This document shows, piece by piece, positions 49,711-61,789 of a stretch of 64,000 bases of DNA; positions within the stretch are counted from its first letter, which is position 1; every line of letters starts with the position of its first letter. Position numbers and translations under genes: made by a program. Origin of the DNA: Clusia tigrina (Eukaryota; Arthropoda; Insecta; Diptera; Clusiidae). The notes beneath the pieces are model-generated. The model made no database searches, was not told the DNA's origin, and was given only the letters and a program-made list of their open reading frames with translations. The stretch covers positions 15,170,834 through 15,234,833 of the forward strand of contig OV050032.1 in assembly GCA_920105625.2 (NCBI GenBank), in the 5' to 3' direction.

Positions 49711-49823
49711 TTCTGAGAGCTGAAGGCCCTGGCAGCTAGTGCACGCCTTGCAATGTAAAATAATAATTAAGTTATTGTTTTTCAAGTAATAATAATAATA
49801 ATAATAATAATACATTTTCTGAG
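49711..49823 (+). mobile_element. short TAA-tailed retroposed unit, sister of 11350-11432
   Basis: TTCTGAG at 49711-49717 and 49817-49823 forms a 7-base target duplication. The body reads AGCTGAAGGCCCTGGCAGCT, then TAAAATAATAATTAAG, then TTTTTCAAG and about nine TAA units. It matches the reverse complement of the 11.35-kb insert along its whole length, with a few changes (GCACGCC versus GCTCCCC). Both begin at the same base, so the start is real and not random truncation. Confidence 0.85.
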
Positions 49824-50696
49824 TCTACCCGGATACCATGAGACAAGCAGAGTTCCAGAAGTCAGCGAACATTTTACTCCTTGCCGGGGTGAATCAGCCG
49901 GAACTTATGTGATAGTCGAGCTTACTTAATGATTTCACCAATGTGCCACACCCACCAAAGTCAACCGGTACCAACTGCCAACTGCACAAGGATGAGTTGT
50001 GGTACGAGAAGTTAGTGCCTGAAGTATACTCGTATACGTGCAATTTCTCGCGGCTCTTGAATCAGTTGAGTTCTGAAGTTAGCTTAGCTTACAGATCTGC
50101 TACCTAGATACCGGGATGGGTTGCGAGAATATATTTGGAGCACATCTGCATGCAACTATGTGGCAGCACGCTATCCCGGGAAATGGGGTTGTTAAGATTT
50201 CAGGCGATGATTACACTGCTTCGAATGTTGACGGTGCACTTATTCATTTGCGAAGATGCCGAAAGCAATTGTTCCGAATATTGAGCCTTGTGGAAATCCA
50301 GAAAATGTGTTTCACAGCTCAGAAGGTCCATATCTAAAAAATACTCCATACCAATAGTTACGAAATACTCGATCCTTCAGAGAAGCGGTGGACGGATTTT
50401 TTTTAAATTTATATATTTTTAAATTTACAATTTGAATAAAACTCTCCAATAAGAACCCGGTTCGGTGAAAGTTTCAAATATTTATTAGTGAAGGATCATC
50501 AAACTTTGAAGAGTATTTTCAACCATTACCCCAAGTAGACCGAACATCACTTTAGGTTTCATATTCCCCTAAAAACGAACCGAACAGTTTCATTTATTTC
50601 TGTTATTCGCTTATCCTATGAATAACTTTACGTGACGCAGTCTTGGATTCTGGATTCTTCGAGAGCATTTGGTAAACTGAATCATTATCGTGTAAA
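49824..50696. other. unassigned sequence
   Basis: No gene is seen. Octamer TACTCGTA lies at 50027. Confidence 0.4.
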
Positions 50697-51021
50697 TAGT
50701 TCAAATAGTACAAGTTGGGTATATCTTCAGATCGATTCTGTGGAGAAAGTGACGAAACCTCACTGCAGCTGATCACAGACTGCGGACCATTCTCACACAA
50801 TAGACTCAGGTGTGTTGGAGAATATATCTTAGATATGAGCAAGATCCCTCATCTTGATTCCTCCAAAATATATGAATTCCTGTCGAAAATTAACCTGACA
50901 GAAGATTTATAGATGAGACTATCCTCATCTTTCAAATAAATAGGGGCATCACAATAGATCTTTCAGATCGCAGTGTATAACACCCTTAAATATATCTATC
51001 TATCTATCTAGTTCAAATAGT
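50697..51021 (+). mobile_element. 5'-truncated non-LTR element, TATC-tail family, 299 bp with 13-bp TSD
   Basis: TAGTTCAAATAGT at 50697-50709 and 51009-51021 is the target duplication. The body encodes GISSDRFCGESDETSLQLIT, DCGPFSHNRLRC and KIYEFLSKINLTEDL followed by TAG: the C-terminal cysteine motif of an RNase H-type element, though the first Cys of the usual pair is not evident. The 3' UTR ends in TATCTATCTATC repeats. The protein differs at only a few residues from the copy at 60 kb. Confidence 0.92.
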
Positions 51022-51270
51022 TTGATTTCCAGGTTTACTCCTAGGATCTTCGAGTGTGCTAGGGTAAATAGATGTGCCAGAGTTTACGCATATATTATAG
51101 AATGACAAATCTCTGAGTATGGATAAGTTAGAGTGCTCAAACCGAAAACTGAAGTTTGGGCACCGAAATGCCCCGAAGTACTGGTTTGAAGGGGCTTCTG
51201 GGAAATTATATAGCAGCGAGAATTACAGTCAATGAAATCCAGCAATTTATAATAGTTCAGCCACCCTCTA

Positions 51271-51281
51271 TGGTCTAGTGG
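51271..51281 (+). promoter_or_regulatory. Pol III A box of the SINE
   Basis: TGGTCTAGTGG fits the consensus TRGYNNARNGG exactly. It starts 10 bases inside the element and 44 bases upstream of the B-box position, a normal tRNA-type spacing. Confidence 0.85.
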
Positions 51282-51314
51282 TAAGTATGCTAGACTCACA
51301 CCCCGAGGGTCGCA

Positions 51315-51325
51315 GTTCCAAATCC
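51315..51325 (+). promoter_or_regulatory. Pol III B box of the SINE (mutated)
   Basis: GTTCCAAATCC sits where the other copy has GGTTCAAATCC (consensus GGTTCRANNCC). Two substitutions probably weaken factor binding here. Confidence 0.75.
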
Positions 51326-51446
51326 TGCCACGGGCTTGGTCTCCAAAATGCTTCTTTCTATAAAATCCTTTTCTCTTCGAGTCGAAAGCCTCTGTAGCTA
51401 GTACTCATTCCCCCAACACCTGGCACTCATAATTAATTATGGTGTA

Positions 51447-51492
<46 letters not shown>

Positions 51493-51544
51493 GTTCAGTC
51501 GTGTGGGTATCTTTGAGTTTAGCCCAAATTTCTTGTGATTCGCT

Positions 51545-51616
51545 ATTTCTATTACCCTAATAGTCTCTCTTAACAAGGATATTTCTATCACCCTAATAGT
51601 CTCTCTTAACAGGGAT
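51545..51616. repeat. 36-bp tandem duplication
   Basis: ATTTCTATTACCCTAATAGT at 51545 and ATTTCTATCACCCTAATAGT at 51581 start two copies 36 bases apart, each ending TTAACA(A/G)GGAT. Confidence 0.9.
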
Positions 51617-52518
51617 ATTAACTATTTGTGAATAAGGGAAAGTGATCGCATTGATTGTGTTTGTCAACACACTCATGCACCGTGTCACACCTGCTCAATA
51701 ATAATCACAACAATACCCCCAATTGTAATTACCAGTTAAGGCACAGAACCTGCACACCATTAAACACGCATACCAAGTTGCTCAATGTTGCACACTGCCA
51801 GGTCGTTTAGGAATTTTACGATTTTTTAAAGGCTTCCTGCGAATTGTTCAGTAGAATTGAACTCAGGCACACCCAAACACACACACACACACACACACAT
51901 GCAGTAACACGTCACACATCGCTGTGCACCAAAGCAAAAACAGAAATAAAAATGAAAAGGATAAAAAAAGCATACTAGTTCAAGGACAAAAACTGCACGA
52001 AACGACCCAACCTCAACCTCAACATCAACATCAAAATCAACAACATCAGCGGCAGGCAATGTTGCAAGGCAGGAGGCAGCAGTCGCCAGGCGGCCCACAA
52101 AAGGAATGTAGCGCATTTTCCGACTTGCGTTATTGCGAAATTTTTTAATGTTGCACACAACAAATGAAATATTTGCCAGCTGAAAAAGTAAATATGGAAA
52201 ATATATAAAAATATACGCGAGTATATAAAAAACGTTATTTTTAATTTTGTGGCCTACGAAGCCAAGCCAAGCCAACCAACCCATCGTCACCGATCCCAGC
52301 CCAGGCCAGTGGTATCACCCTGAACTGATTATTCGCGTAGCCCACTGCCGTGCATGCAACTGCCTGCCATCGTAGGCTGCTGGCTCTGTGACCATGCCTG
52401 TGTCTATTTGCACTCGTGCCAGTGATGACGACACAAGCTGTGACCCGCCCCCCCCCCCCCCCCAAGAAATCCTATTACTGTGGCGCATGAGACAGGTGCT
52501 GGGCGGCTGTGTGAATGA

Positions 52519-52558
<40 letters not shown>

Positions 52559-55500
52559 CTATAATTATAGCTTAAGCTCTTAAATCGCCACGTGGATTTG
52601 TGCTGATACGAGTACCTCAGCATATTAACAACACTTTAGAGCCTTTACAGAGCAACCGCCACAGCAACATCACTACACTCACATTACCTCGGTTCGGTTG
52701 AGTTCCCATTTATTCAAAGATTCAAGGACAATTGCATGCTCGTACGTGGAGCGTAGCCAGCCTTTCTTTCTTCGAGTGTGGATATGTAAATGAGTGAGGC
52801 TGTGGGCGTGGGTGTGGGTGTTTTGAATAATGACTTGTGCAGTATTCCAATTTGGTGTTGAAGTCGTTGTCCTTGCAGCGTTATGCAACCACATTTCGCC
52901 CTGCACTCGGTCAGAGCGAATACTACACTCTACTAAAAAAGTGAGCACTTAAATTCTGCACTTAAATTCGTTGCGAGCTGGGTAACTACAACGATTAACA
53001 CAACAACCAAAATGAAAACAAAACACACATACACACAAACCCTCAAGGAAACTGCCTCAGCAGACTGTTACGTTTGTTAATTATGTCAAATCTAAATCGC
53101 CACACATTCCATCTCAGCATCACCATCACCAGCACCAGCACCGTTGGTGTGTGGCGCGAAACGTGTATGTCCGCAGTCCTTCGTCCTTCGTCCTTTGTCC
53201 TCAGTCCTCCGTCCTTTGTTTATTGTTGGCGGACGAGCGCCGTGCACGTTTTCACTTTCGCTTTCATTGATTTTATTTTTATACTCACATCTGACTCTGC
53301 ACCGCTATCTCCGTGGCCGTCTCTTTCCTGGTGTTGGCCTTTGTGCCTCCTGGTTTGTTTGTAGGTGGTTTGCTTCGGATTGGTGTGTTAAATTAGTTTC
53401 GAGCGTACGTAAACATTCTTAATCACAACAAAAAATAATGTGAATTTCCACTTTCACTGGAATCGTAGTGTGCAGCACGAGTTCACTTTCAATGCACGTG
53501 ATTATAGGGTTTTTTTTTTTATTTATTTTGTTTCTATTTTTTGGAATAATTTTGTTTATGTTTCTATTTGAGTGTTTATTATTGCAACATGACTTTCACA
53601 CTTGGCCAGCGTAACGTTTGTTCCGCATGCGATTGCTCCGCTTTTAGCTCCGTCAACGTTCACATCCACAGCTCGACTGATTCTGTGAATTTGTGCGAAG
53701 CGCTTGCGAAGGAATGCGCTGGCTGTCGGTTTGGTTGTGGCCACTTCACTGAAATGCTGTGTAATAGGGGGAAATTCTGGTTGCCACTTTCGCCTGTGCG
53801 CAGCTCTCTGTGCTTGGGTTGCGCTCACGAATAGGGCCGAATGCGAAATATCCCATTTTTTTTGTTTACGTTCCTGCAGCCCCACAACATGTGCTTATCT
53901 GCGCTGATTACGCGTTATCAATAACAACATCATCTGCTGCTGCTGCCGCTGTCTACTGGCGTTTAAAAATAGCCCCCTTTGTAGTGGGGATTGAATTGTG
54001 CGCCACACAACAATTCGAACACAAGTGACGCGAACGTACTCCGTTTCGTTGTGCCTATGACCTTTTTGTGCAAACTCCTTTGAAATGATATCCTGTGCCT
54101 GATAAACACCACTAACGCACCTCAAGTGTTCTTGCTTATGAATGGGGATAATATATATATATAACCGCCGAGAAATCTCAAGGAAAGGTCAAGAGCCGAA
54201 TCACTTTTGCCAACGTAAACCAAATCGACCTCCAAGTCATGCATCGCAGGGACATGTATCTATCGAACTGAGTCGTAAAAGAGTTATTAACGTCAATGTT
54301 TGTAATATGAATCCGAGGCACGTGCGGTCTCACAGAGGATAGTGAGGCAGCCTAAAAGGTAGCAGATCGATTTTGTATAGTGCAGATCGGAGACCTACAG
54401 GAGAGCAACAATGAGATTATATTTGTGTTGAAGACGTTCGATGGAAGGTTCCTCACAGTTATTTCCATGGCAAGAATGCTTTCAGTAAACCACTAAGTGT
54501 GTTTGAGTGGCAGTAGTGGAGCTGGTTTCGTGGGCGTCAGTAGAGCAAATTAAATACAGGTTACGCACCCAGCTTTGTTGCTACTTTGGAATCGCTCATA
54601 GTTAGTTCAGTTATTCCAAGCTTAGTTACTCGTATGTTTCTTTGAAAAATGAAATACATTGTCTGGCAGACCTGGCTTGGCACTTGCACCATTTTCTGTA
54701 GGTTCTGGTCGGCAGGAGACTACCAAAATATATTATATATACACATATTACAGTCTCATATACAACTGCGCAGTTGGGTTCAAATGGGCGCATGTTTACC
54801 GAATGAGAAACATCCGATCAAACGGACTGACCGGGTGTCAGATGGACTTGGCGACTCAGTTTCACTTTGGCTGAGTTCTAGAGCACAATCACCACAGCGT
54901 CGATGCTCGCACCAAACTTGCTGCCTGCGAGTGGCCACAGCTACTTTCCGTCGTGCTTCACTTACTCAAAACACTCGCAACTACACAATCTTGTGCGACA
55001 GCTCAGTTGTTGTTGGATAGCAATTGTCGGTATCTCAGCCAGCAATTTCGCGCCCACTGCACGCAAATTAATTGCCCTGAGTTCATTGGATGTTGCGCAC
55101 GTTAGGCACACGGGTAATAAAGCAGGGCGTAGCTCAGCACAAACCCAACACAACCAGATCAAACGCAGACCACTTGGCAAAACAAATTAGGCAAGACGCA
55201 TGCAGGGGGCAGGCACTCGTACGTTGACTGTCTCAACGTTGCCGCAGACGACATTTGACTTTGATTGCTACTTGTGCCGAGGCGACGTGGGTTGTCAGTC
55301 ATTGCTCGTAGCGGGGGTCCTAAGTTCAAGGTCGACATCAATTTGCAAATACAACTTCAAGACATGCACAGGCATTGTCGAAACGCATCAAGTCGTTGTG
55401 GAGCAACGAAGCGGCGATTGCGAGTAGGGACGCAAACTAACGTGCTGAGCGGCACAATTACCAGCACACATACACATATACAATAATACATGTTCGCAAG

Positions 55501-57563
55501 TATAGTGACGGTAGACGCCTAAAAGTGCGCAAGCACAGTCAATATTTGACGGCATTTTCGAACACTCTTTAAACTGATTAATGAAATAGAAATGAAATAG
55601 AAGAAAAACCACTGCAAATACTCTTCCAATTTCAATGCCAGTTGATTGCAGGACATTTGTGAACCCACTCTCCGACTCCCACATGGGCCACACTCGCACA
55701 CAACGCCCACAAGGGACCTAACGAGAAGTAGTGCGGGCTATACTCGTATATCGGCTAGTGACTGGAGCCATTTCCGCTACAAGCTTGATTTGTTGTGGCT
55801 AACAAAGGATACATCCTTTGTGAAGCCGGAGCTCTTCGTGCTGATTGAGTCTGCTGTACTTGTAATGGTGTCAAAGCACAAGAGCAACAAACTACCGCCA
55901 GCGAGCGAGGGCGAATTTCGCCATCTGGGATGCAGCTGAGTGAGGAGTCACTGTCTGACAGACTGAGGAATGTGCGAGGAGCGTGCTCATGGAAAAAGCG
56001 ACAAAATTTATATACGAGTATATAATAATAATAATAATAATGGCGAAAAAGAAGTTTGGAGCGCACGAATAAGGAGCCCGCGCCCGCTTACTGTCTCCCA
56101 CTTCCCACCATCACGCACAAGCGAAACTGCAAGTAACATTTTTGGAAGTTTGATGAACAGAGCGGATATAAATTTTTGCTTCTGCTTCCTTGCCTGCTGC
56201 CATTGCAGCTGATTGAGCACTTTTAATGGCGTGTTGGCAGCGCAAGTGTGTGTATGGGTGTGTGTATTTGTGTCGGTCGCTGTTTTTGCTATTTAATGGG
56301 CAACACACACACACACACACATACCCATTCAATTTTTAATGCTGACTTGCTGGCTTTGACACGAATCACAAGAGCGTCACAGACAGCGGTTGGAGCCAGT
56401 TGGGTGGACTCGTTATAAATGAATTTATGTTCAGTTTTAAGTTGCTGTTGACATACCGTTCGGGGCGCAGGCAAAGCCACATGCTAAGAAGCATATTTTC
56501 GCTAGATACGAGTACTCCTAGTTGCAGCAATCACAAAATGAATTCAAGTACACAGCCAGCCCCAGCGAAGCTGATCCAAAGCAGATCCACGAAAAAAGCC
56601 TTAAACTTGTCTGTTGTTGACGCAGCCAAATGGGAGCACTCAAAATAATACTCGTACGCTAATCAGCAATTCTCACTATATTCACGGCACTTTGTTATAT
56701 TAACCACATCTATAGGCGCCCACATCGAACCAGTCAATAGATGACTATTGACTATTGACACAGCTCTCACCCATGCCCTCACGCAACAGGCAGTTGAAGC
56801 GCCGCTGTTTACTTAAATAGTTTGTTCAGCCCATTGTTTACAAGGAGGCCTGCCTACACAAAGGACGAACAGAAAGTCAAGAAAACTGTTCAATCTGTTG
56901 TTGAGCCAGTAATTCGAAGACCTCATTGAGAGCGATTTTTAGCGAAAGCAGAAGAAATTAAATCAACTCGTACTCATGTGAGGGGCAGGCAATCCTACAG
57001 AGGAGCTGCAACTGGAACAGCGTGAAGCGGCGGAAACACTTAATGATCCCAATAATTAAAGAACTCTATACAAGTGCTGTACCGGTCCGTCCTAGTAGCA
57101 TCGTTGTGAGCTGCAGCCGCAAAAAGTAAGCTCATTAGTGTCAGGATATTCATAGCGTTGCGCAAAGTAAAACGTAGATTAGCGGGGAGACTGCGGTGTC
57201 CCCTCCAGCTGCGTCTAACCGAATAGGCAGAGTCCATTAAGCGCGTGGCCTGTTCATCAACGTCGAGTGTGAGCTTTTAAACTGCAGAATAATTACTTCA
57301 CTAAATGCACTAAAAACCAAACACACACACACACACATAATAATGTTAGTCGCTTTATTGTTTATAACTTGAGCCCTAATGAATTAGATGAGGTCTTTCC
57401 CTCGAATAGAATAACGAAGTGGGAAGAAGCGTTTGGCCCCACGCTGAACGAGAAAATCACGCAGCAGTGTGAACCGTTCCAGAGTCAGGTAAGGTCAGAT
57501 AACCCTCGAAAGTAAGTGAACTACTCCAGCTGTGCATGAATTGGTCAGTCCAATGGAGCCCAC
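51617..57563. other. about 6 kb of unassigned sequence with simple repeats
   Basis: No gene is recognised. Contents: CA at 51877-51900, C16 at 52448-52463, GT at 52518-52557, T10 near 53511, TA near 54150-54162, TAA at 56020-56042, CA at 56302-56322 and 57321-57338. Octamers TACGAGTA/TACTCGTA are dense here (52607, 54627, 55741, 56013, 56507, 56649). Confidence 0.4.
52448..52463. repeat. homopolymer C16
   Basis: Sixteen consecutive C follow CCCG. The other strand is G16. Its length is prone to sequencing error. Confidence 0.8.
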
Positions 57564-57772
57564 GTATTTCTGGACCAAAGCAGCCCCGCATTTCTGGACC
57601 AGTGCATCTCCCGCATTTCTGGACCAAAGCAACCCCCGCATTTCTGGACCAGTGCATCTTCCGCATTTTTGGACCAGTGCATCTCCCGCATTTCTGGACC
57701 AAAGCAACCCCCGTATTTCTGGACCAGTGCATCTCCCGCATTTCTGGACCAGTGCAACCCCCGCATTTCTGG
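57564..57772. repeat. 25-bp minisatellite, about 8.5 copies of two alternating variants
   Basis: Units start GCATTTCTGGACCA. They end either GTGCATCTCCC or AAGCAACCCCC, in the order A B A B B A B mixed, then a truncated last unit. Because 25 is not a multiple of three, each unit shifts frame and the array is open in several frames on both strands, giving look-alike frames that are not genes. The first unit is one base short. Confidence 0.95.
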
Positions 57773-60078
57773 AATCCATCCGTGGAATCAGTGGAATTTT
57801 TTAGAGATGTATGAGATCCCACAGAATATGAGCCTCAAAACCCGGGATGATGATTTTGTACTCATGGATGTCAACAACTACACTAGCGACATCCACGTCC
57901 TTTCATCTTGTAGAGCAGTGTGAGTGCCAGAACCTGAATGAAATATCATCGTGAGTTTAACAGACTGTCAGGCAGGATGCCAACGACGGTGCAGCCCTGT
58001 CTTTTACTGAGAACTACTAGACTGCCTTGCTCGGATATTAGGTAATAACTCCTCTGCTGCGATGGAGGTGGTTTTAGTGGGTAAGAATCCCACACTACTG
58101 GTGCCGTAATGTTACCAGTGTATTTTTGAAGATTTCCACCTCCGTTCCAATATTGGAAAAAAGGTGACAACTCCCAGTGTAAGCACTGTAAATGTACGAG
58201 TAGGGAGATTTGGGCTGGCCTGAGTCCGCTCTTTGCTTAAACCATGTTGAAAGTTAAGCTGCAGGATATCATTTATTCCTGTCAATTCACGACTGCATTC
58301 TTCAATCTCTCATTTAGCAAGTACTCGTAACTTGAAAGGAAATAACAACTGACACAAAGTCAACCTGAGACTTGGTCATTGTACCGCATGTGCAGAGCTT
58401 TTTCTTTCAATGCGGTACATACTCGCGATCCGTCAATTTGTTATTGTAGCCACCTTTTGAGGCCTACTCTACACATTAACTCTTAGCTAGCAATATGAAA
58501 TTTTTGCTGCACTCCACAGCAAAGCCACCGCAGGATTTTAAACGGGAGTCCTTTTGTGTGGAAACTTACTTTCGCCGGCGGTTTTGTGTAAGCATGAAAG
58601 CGCAAATTGAAATACGAGCATTTGGCAAGCGATCTGTAAACATTTCCTCCGACAAGTACTTTACATGGGAATAAATAAATTAACCACACGTCCCTCGCCC
58701 CTCACTACGCATAATATCGCAAAAAAACTATTGCCATGACATACCATGATTACTAACTAAACGAAACTGCTTACTTGCGTTTGGATGTGGCAGTTTGGGC
58801 TGATTTGCGGCTTAAAGGTTTAGCCTTAAATTAAGATGCTCTGCATAAATGTGTCAAGATATTTGCACGCCGAACCATCGCCGATGTATCCAGCAGCACC
58901 GTTAAACCGCCAGAGCACCGCCATGCAGGGCACGAATATGGCTGAGTTGGAAATGTCCCGCGACATGGAAGCTTCACGCATGTGTTGCGTGCGGAGGCTG
59001 CGGGAATATTTCAGCAGATAAGCGCCCAACTTTTGATGTAATTAGAACGAAAGTTGTCCTTAAGTTCGTTAACTCGGCGACTGAATTATGCAAATGATGT
59101 GTAAATCGCAAACAGTTTGCGAGCGGCAGATAATACGAGTGACTGCCGCTCCATTTAGTGCCACCAGCCCAGCACAAGGCATACAGGGCCGAGCTGTGCT
59201 CTGTGCGCTGTGGTGTGATGTTAATTTGTAAAAATTTTCCACTAATTCCTGAATCGTGGAGCAGTGGGAAAATAAAAGACGGAAGTATGAAATGCTGAAA
59301 GTAGTGTAATTAAAATTCAAATGTGTAAAAGATCTGCACTGACTGCCGCTCGTACATATTTACACACGAATACAAACACGAACACGAACACCAACACAAA
59401 CCACACGCGAGTGAGTGTAAACAAAACACATTCCTCCGCGGAGTGGTGGTCCTGTTAACAGGCGGATTGGGGTGCCAGAAGGTGTGGGTGTATTATGCAG
59501 CTTGCCTGGTCTGTGCTGAAGTCCTGGTCTGAGACTGAAAAGAGCAATACACATGTTTGTGTTGTATTTGTATACTCATAATTATAAAAACTATTTTTAA
59601 AAGTGGTTTTTTAATCACCAACGGTGCCATGGGTAGAGTCTAATTCGGCATCTTGTGTTCGCAGGAGTTGCGGCCTCAACCCAATGAATACGAGTGCCTC
59701 AGCGCAGTGAAAGTGTTGTGATGAGTTCTTTCGGTCACAACTGCACTTCACTACTAATTCCACCGGACATTTGCGGGCTGAGTCCGCTTTTATTCGCTAA
59801 CTTCCCTGGCGGTAAATTAGAACGCTGCTTGGCTTTGACTATTCAATTGACCATTCATCTCGTTTATTCATATTTCACCTGCTTATATACTATTCACAAA
59901 TGGGGTAACTTCCTAGGCTTCCGAGGTTGCTTCACTCTTTCTTTGCACAATTGGGCAGTTGCTTACCAATGCGGTTATTGACTTACCCACTTTTGTAAGG
60001 TGATGATGGTGCATAGTGGTAAAAGTTCATATCAGTTGAATTGTTTAATGTGCGCGCCTAAGAGTATGCAATCAACTT
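57773..60078. other. unassigned sequence
   Basis: No gene is recognised. Octamers lie at 58195 and 58322. CGAACACGAACAC-type units lie near 59365-59395. Confidence 0.4.
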
Positions 60079-60614
60079 TTGCTTACGAGTAGATAGATAT
60101 ATTTAAGGGTGTTATACACTGCGATCTGAAAGATCTATTGTGATGCCCATTTTAAGGATGAGCATAGTCTCATCTATAAATCGTCTGTCAGGTTAATTTT
60201 CGACAGGAATTCATATATTTTTGAGGAATCAAGATGAGGGATCTTGCTCATATCTAAGATATATTCTCCAAAACACCTGAGTCTATTGTGTGAGAATGGT
60301 CCGCAGTCTGTGATCAGCTGCAGTGAGGCTTCGTCACTTTCTCCACAGAATCGATCTGAAGATATACCCAACTTGTTCAAATGGTAGTTGAGTCTACAAT
60401 GTCCGCTTAAAATGCCTGTGATGATTCTTAATTTACTCCGAGGCATATTTATTGACTCCTTAGCTCTTTTAGGATTCAAATCTCTCAGAAGAGCTTTGGA
60501 CTGTCTTAATCCCGGAAGAGTATTCCAGGATTGACTTCCTTTTGCATCTGTACACTTCTTCAGCAGACCTCCAATGGTATTGGATGATAGTCCACAGAAG
60601 GGTTGCTTACGAGT
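60079..60614 (-). mobile_element. 5'-truncated non-LTR element, TATC-tail family, 512 bp with 12-bp TSD
   Basis: TTGCTTACGAGT at 60079-60090 and 60603-60614 is the target duplication. On the minus strand, after truncation, comes one continuous frame: SNTIGGLLKKCTDAKGSQSW, NTLPGLRQSKALLRDLNPKR, PRSKLRIITGILSGHC, LGISSDRFCGESDEASLQLI and finally KINLTDDL with a stop. The GHC segment and cysteine motif mark the region after RNase H. The 3' UTR ends TATATCTATCT. It is the sister of 50710-51008 but extends about 210 bases further 5'. The intact frame and high similarity suggest recent insertion. Confidence 0.93.
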
Positions 60615-61434
60615 AACAATTTTATTAACTAATATTTCTTATATTTAAAGTGCGCCACGTCTCTTTTCTTAGTGTTAAGAAAGAAGCCTTAGTGCTATTG
60701 AGGCTTTGTTGATATTGTGAGGTTGACTCACGACAGTGTGGAGATGTGTACAAAGAAGGAGCATTGGAAGTGTTTGCACACAAGACCGGTGAGATTGAAA
60801 TAGAGAGAGCGAGGAAACGCTGCCGTGCAAAATGCATTAACCTCACCAAAATGTCCTTGTTTTGTAATCCGTCCAACACGTTCGCTTCATTTGCACCTTG
60901 TGAGCCACTCGTCAGAACAATAGTCGTCAAGTATTTTACACGATTTTCTCACCATTGCACTGCGTTGGCGGAGCCGGATAACATCGTTTCTAAGCACATT
61001 TGCTGATTCACTTTCGGATATTTGAAATTTACTTCGGCGTTAGAGTAAAAGTATATCAGCAACAACTAACTGATCTGGTTCAGCTGCTGTGGTTGTGATC
61101 TGCAACAATTCCCCTGAGAAAGATGAAAGGATCAGATCCATTTTAGGTTCAAGCCTCGTTCATTAGTTCCCGTGCGTTCCAGTGTAGTCATTTGACCATT
61201 CACCATGGGCCTAGCATGGAATAATAAGTTCATCCCAGGCTTACTCTGCAGTCTTAACCAGTCCGCTTCAAGGGCGCCCTCACAGAAAAGTTTCGGGGGG
61301 TTTTCGATTATGCCTTGAGTGCATTTGAACTCAGCTGGCAGACTACTTCGTTCAAAGTACAAAGTCGATTCTTTCCTCGGGAGCGGGTAGGGTACCCATA
61401 AAAACCACGCCCTCAATGCGTAAGAGTGCTCAGT
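60615..61434. other. unassigned sequence
   Basis: No gene is recognised. Confidence 0.4.
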
Positions 61435-61789
61435 GTTGCATGTACCTTTGGCCTCTGATCATTCGTGAGCACTTTCATAAGACCATTGAGCATGAATCAG
61501 CGTTGCAATTGTGGTGGGAAGGGCCACGAATGATCTATATAGTGGTCATTCGTGTCCCTTCCCACCACAATGGCAACGCTGATTCATGCTCAATGGTCTT
61601 ATCAAAGTGCTCGTGAATGAGCAGAGGCCAAAGGTACATGCAACGCAGAGCAGTTGTGGTGGGAAGGGACACGAATGACCACTATATAGATCATTCGTGT
61701 CCCTTCCCACCACAATGGCAACGCTGATTCATGCTCAATGGTCTTATCAAAGTGCTCGTGAATGAGCATAGGCCAAAGGTACATGCAAC
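61435..61789. repeat. foldback: 99-bp inverted arms with a 12-bp centre, plus a partial inverted second hairpin
   Basis: Left arm 61435-61533 pairs with right arm 61546-61644 (about six mismatches in 99), around the 12-base centre TCTATATAGTGG. After the 9-base spacer GCAGAGCAG, a 25-base left arm (61654-61678), the centre in opposite orientation (CCACTATATAGA) and a full second right arm (61691-61789) follow. The two right arms differ by one base seen (CAGAGGCC versus CATAGGCC). Terminal bases are GTTGCATGTACC. No target duplication was found. It has no coding capacity. It resembles a foldback or MITE-type element remodelled by template switching. Confidence 0.92.

Larger units (their letters stand above)
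51249..51498 (+). mobile_element. tRNA-derived SINE, fullest copy (226 bp) with TSD
   Basis: ATAATAGTTCAG flanks the insert (51249-51260 and 51487-51498; part may be shared with the TAA tail). The head, starting CCACCCTCTATGG, has a perfect Pol III A box and a degraded B box. The loop CTCACAC would place CAC in the anticodon position, though the anticodon stem no longer pairs. A tRNA-unrelated body follows (TTTCTATAAAATCC, GTACTCATTCCCCC, GGCACTCATAATTA), then about 13 TAA units. It is non-coding and presumably relied on a LINE for retroposition. Confidence 0.93.

Noticed and set aside
51261..51345. Functional tRNA gene
   Set aside because: The A box is good, but the B box is mutated, the anticodon stem does not pair, and the sequence continues into a SINE body with TAA tail and TSD.
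57564..57772. CRISPR-like array
   Set aside because: The repeats are contiguous with no unique spacers, and the context is an animal genome.
57457..57923. Stacked frames with repeated WSRNAG or FWTSASPAFLDQ-type units
   Set aside because: The 25-bp unit rotates frame, so openness in several frames is a repeat property and not coding.
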